From Lithospermum erythrorhizon (Eukaryota; Streptophyta; Magnoliopsida; Boraginales; Boraginaceae), in the NCBI GenBank assembly GCA_019722365.1, contig JADFUC010002027.1:62001-126000 (forward strand): a stretch of 64,000 nt of DNA, written 5' to 3'. This document shows positions 60,970 to 64,000 of this stretch, one piece after another. Made by a program: the position numbers and the translations under genes. The first letter of the stretch is position 1; each line of letters begins with the position of its first letter. A model generated the notes under the pieces. It had not been told where the DNA came from and made no database searches. It was given only the letters and a program-made list of their open reading frames with translations.

Positions 60970-61770
60970 TGAGGGGCTTATGAGCTTGATCCTGATTGGA
61001 TTTGAATATGAGTTTAAGGGCTTTAGAGGCTTGATCCTAAAATGAGGTATGAATATGATGAACTGGTCCGGTTTCAATAGTGTACCGGATGACAAGTCTT
61101 CCGAGTTCTACTTCGATACGCCTCGGTCCAAATGGTGCTCAAAACAAAGCACTCTGTTGTCCCACATAAACACTGACGATCAAGCCAAGTGAAGAGATCA
61201 AAGAGTTTAGTTTCCAGAAATAGATTTGGGTAATCAAAGTGAACTTACTTGATTTGGATCAAGGTTTACCTTTTATAATGGTTGGACCATTACCTTTAAT
61301 CAAGTCTTGAAGGCTCCATTATTATCAAGATAGTCATACTATTAAGGGGTCGGGTCATTATGGTATTTAATGCTCCCCCATCAATGTCTCTTTAATTGAG
61401 CTCTTACCAACACCGCTTTATCTACCAACGGCTCTTCCTCGCATCGAACCGCCACCGACCCTTTCGGATTACCTCGCCTCTACACCATCTGCCCATTTAT
61501 TCTGCCTTCACCGGGTCTCACTCTCTACTTGACGACTCCACCCCCTTTCGATCGTCCTCGGGCCATCCCATTACTCTTCCTGGATTATCGCATCAATGGG
61601 TTTTTAGGTCATCACAAAGGGGATTTGATTATGGATTCATGTGCTTATGTTCATAAACCAGAATCGGGGAATTGAATATAACTCCAGGGACTTTAGAGAC
61701 TCGATCCTCAAGAGGGATTTGAATATAGATTGAGTTGGTTTTGTGCTTGATCCTGAATCAAACTAATATT
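60970..61770 (+). repeat. 45-bp minisatellite interrupted by an insertion
   Basis: Units of about 45 bases built on GGCTTTAGAGGCTTGATCCT and GGATTTGAATATGAG occur at about 60975-61060 and again at about 61660-61765. About 600 bases of unrelated sequence lie between. The unit boundaries and the number of copies are estimates by eye. Confidence 0.6.
61066..61655 (-). repeat. Probable LTR fragment splitting the minisatellite
   Basis: Non-coding, with a TATA box on the minus strand (ACCATTATAAAAGGTAAACC, about 61265-61285). It differs in composition from the flanking repeat units. No target duplication could be fixed, and the family was not matched to another copy in the window. Confidence 0.4.
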
Positions 61771-62072
61771 GTTAGATTTGAATGTTTATAACGTATTTTG
61801 GATATGACAGGATGATAATCGTTGTTTCTCTAGGCAAAACTAGAGAAGTTTCTATAAGGTATATTTAGAGAATTTGTGAATTAGCTGACTTTTTGTTTTT
61901 TATTTTTTATTCTTGAGAAAAGGTGCATGAGAAGGGTTTTGATAGGTTTATGTGCTTTGAATGCTTATTTTCGATTCGTTGATGAGATTCGGTCATCAAT
62001 GTTATTTTATCTTGAAGAAAAAATCACATAAGGTTGCCATCTTTTGCCCGCAGCAAATTTTTGCATTTAACC

Positions 62073-63387
62073 TGTAGGGGGTGAATAAGGTTTTAAGTTC
62101 CTATATTAACTTTTTCGAGTTTTAATCTTAAGAATGCGGAATTAATACACAATGATAATAAAGATTAATGTGATAGATCTACAACCCAAGCTCGAGAAAG
62201 ATTAGTCAACAATATTAATAATCAAATTGATTAGCAATAATAAAAAGACTACTTGAAAGTAAAGAGCAAGGAAAGAAACAATAAGACGCTTATTTTAACG
62301 AGCTTCGTTCCCTCATCGCCGACCGTCAAGCCTAACCTCGGATTTTGGCAAAGATAAATCGCACTTGAAGAAATGTTTGAATACACACAAGCAACTTCTC
62401 TCAAGCCTATTATCAAACACCTAGCCTCCACTAAGGACCCAAGCTACCCGCCATGATTTCTCGACTTAATCGACCTTGACAGAACCCAAGAATACTCCTC
62501 CCTGTGATTTCCAATATACTACTCAACCTAGAATAGCAACCCTATGCTTCCTAATAATAAGGATTTCACTAATACACAAATGACGAGAATTGAAATATCA
62601 CACAACTAGGAAACTCCTCTACAAAAAGATAATGTTGAATTAAATGTAGAGTTATGACTTTGCTTTTTGTTTGCAATGAATTGAATGTTCAGAAATTAGG
62701 TCAAAAAAATTTGCAAAGTTGTTTTGTTTTTAAAAGAAGAGGCTTAAATAGGCACAAAATTATACGGTAGCTCAAGATCGCGGACTTATCGAGACTTCGG
62801 GGGTCTCACGAGCCCACGACGGATCGTAGGCAACGGTCAAAAAGTTCTGCTCAGATGTAATCTCTATCGAGAGGTCGTGTCTCGGGATCATCGACCCTAT
62901 CGAGACCAGGGGGTCTCGAAGAGGTCTCGATCATCGTGACCAGGAACCCTCTCGATGGGGTCCTCGGCTGGCCGAAATATTCTTTTCTAAACTAAAGATC
63001 GCTTCACGATTCTCAAAACGAATGACACAGTCATTCAGATGCAGACTTAACCATGAATCCGCCTATACTTGATTAGAAATTACGGACCATCACCGACGAA
63101 AACACAATTAGATTAAATCATAAAAGTCATTAATTATTTAAAACGTATTAACATAATTAGAGTGTAGAGCTCTACAAACTATAGACAATAAAGAACACGA
63201 GCCTCGGAAGGCTTTGGCGCTTGATAGGACTCATCCATGAGCCTCCGAACATCCCGATCAACATTTTAAGCGTTTGAACATATTAAGAAATAAACCTGAA
63301 TACATGTTCACTTGAAAACGGGATTAGTTCGATTAAACAATTTGTTATCTTCAAAAATAGGTTTGAATGGAATACCATTATTCAACA
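62073..63387 (-). repeat. 3' LTR of a second Sirevirus-type copia element
   Basis: The right end ...CCATTATTCAACA is followed on the minus strand by a purine tract, ATCAAAAAGGGGGAGTTTG, very typical of Sireviruses. The left end is placed at TGTAGGGGGTGAATAAGG, just after ATTTAACC. The 1.3-kb length fits a Sirevirus LTR. The left limit is inferred. Confidence 0.6.
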
Positions 63388-64000
63388 AACTCCCCCTTTT
63401 TGATGATAACAAATTGACTTATGCTAAGGGGAAGGAAATATAAGACAAAAGGCAACGCTCCCCCTCAACATAAGATTCCCAAGGCTTTCTTATGAATATA
63501 GAACCATTACAACCATGGATGAAATAAACAATGAAGCCTAAATATAATAAAGTATCACATAAGATAGATAATTACATCAAACAAAGCCATTATAACAACG
63601 AAGATCCATCAAGTCAGTAAGAAACACAATAAACCATAGCAACCAAGTTAAGACACAACAAACTAAAGTACTAGAGTTTAAAACACAACACAAGCATAAG
63701 TCTATTTCAAGCACTCCCCTTTGGGATCATCACAAAAAGCGGTAAAATGAAGGAACAAACAAGGCATAAATCAAGCAACACACAATAATTTAAAAAGGTC
63801 CTAAGCCATCAAAGTCCTTTAGTTTATCTTCGACCACCGCCGCCTCTTGTCGAAGAATGATCCCATGCCATCCACCTCATCATCATCATCAATAAGAAAA
63901 TCTTCAACCTAATCCCTATAAAGTTGCTGGCAGGACGCGAAGAGATTTGACGTGGTACTTCAGACCGCCTAATCTCTAGCTGTGTATCCTCAACCTCGGT
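63388..64000 (-). mobile_element. 3' internal part of the second Sirevirus, running off the window
   Basis: It begins with the polypurine tract (63388-63404). The rest is non-coding, or the end of an env-like block. The plus strand has a CATCATCATCATC run (63873-63890), which would be an Asp-rich repeat on the minus strand. The element body should continue beyond 64000. Confidence 0.55.

Noticed and set aside
1..64000. CRISPR arrays, bacterial operons, organelle insertions, rRNA or intact tRNA genes
   Set aside because: Searched for by eye. Spaced direct repeats are retroelement LTRs or short local duplications, and tRNA-like boxes occur only in degraded SINE-like pieces.

Overview
This is a piece of a plant nuclear chromosome, most likely a eudicot and possibly an asterid. 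Three host genes are present: a RING-H2 E3 ligase, an ARGONAUTE4-type gene with 23 exons, and an intronless sugar-phosphate translocator. Everything else is AT-rich intergenic DNA packed with decayed transposable elements: Ty3/gypsy, Ty1/copia including Sireviruses, a LINE, Stowaway MITEs and SINE-like pieces. The asterid suggestion rests only on the look of the AGO4 protein and is weak.

Layout. 126-17922 is a Ty3/gypsy element on the minus strand, with LTRs at 126-656 and 17411-17922 and target duplication ATATT/ATATG. Its gag is split by a minus-strand Sirevirus-type copia element at 6714-17118, with target duplication GTCTT/GCCTT. That element is in turn split, just inside its gag, by a plus-strand solo LTR at 15184-16177 with target duplication CCTCC on both sides. 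This is a three-level nest. 17923-29700 is the gene island: the RING gene on the plus strand (5' exon near 19400, CDS 20465-21442) converges on the AGO4 gene on the minus strand (CDS 22577-28195, leader exon near 29517-29660). 29700-34600 holds a probable 3-kb solo LTR, MITE ends, SINE-like pieces and short tandem duplications. About 34.7-41.2 kb is a decayed minus-strand LINE interrupted by a solo LTR. 44931-45998 is the translocator on the minus strand. 47835-60012 is a copia element on the minus strand with a second copia element (49187-about 56574) inside its reverse transcriptase/RNase H region. The right end has a MITE, an interrupted 45-bp minisatellite and the 3' LTR of another Sirevirus (62073-63387), whose body runs off the window.

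How it works together. AGO4-clade proteins load 24-nt siRNAs and guide RNA-directed DNA methylation of transposons, and here the gene sits among elements of that kind. Its coding sequence stays open over 908 codons with all four slicer residues. The one blemish is exon 14, which lacks a GT donor. Every internally oriented retroelement lies on the minus strand except the solo LTR at 15184. All retroelement reading frames are broken; no autonomous element remains. No rRNA, tRNA, CRISPR or prokaryotic feature was seen.
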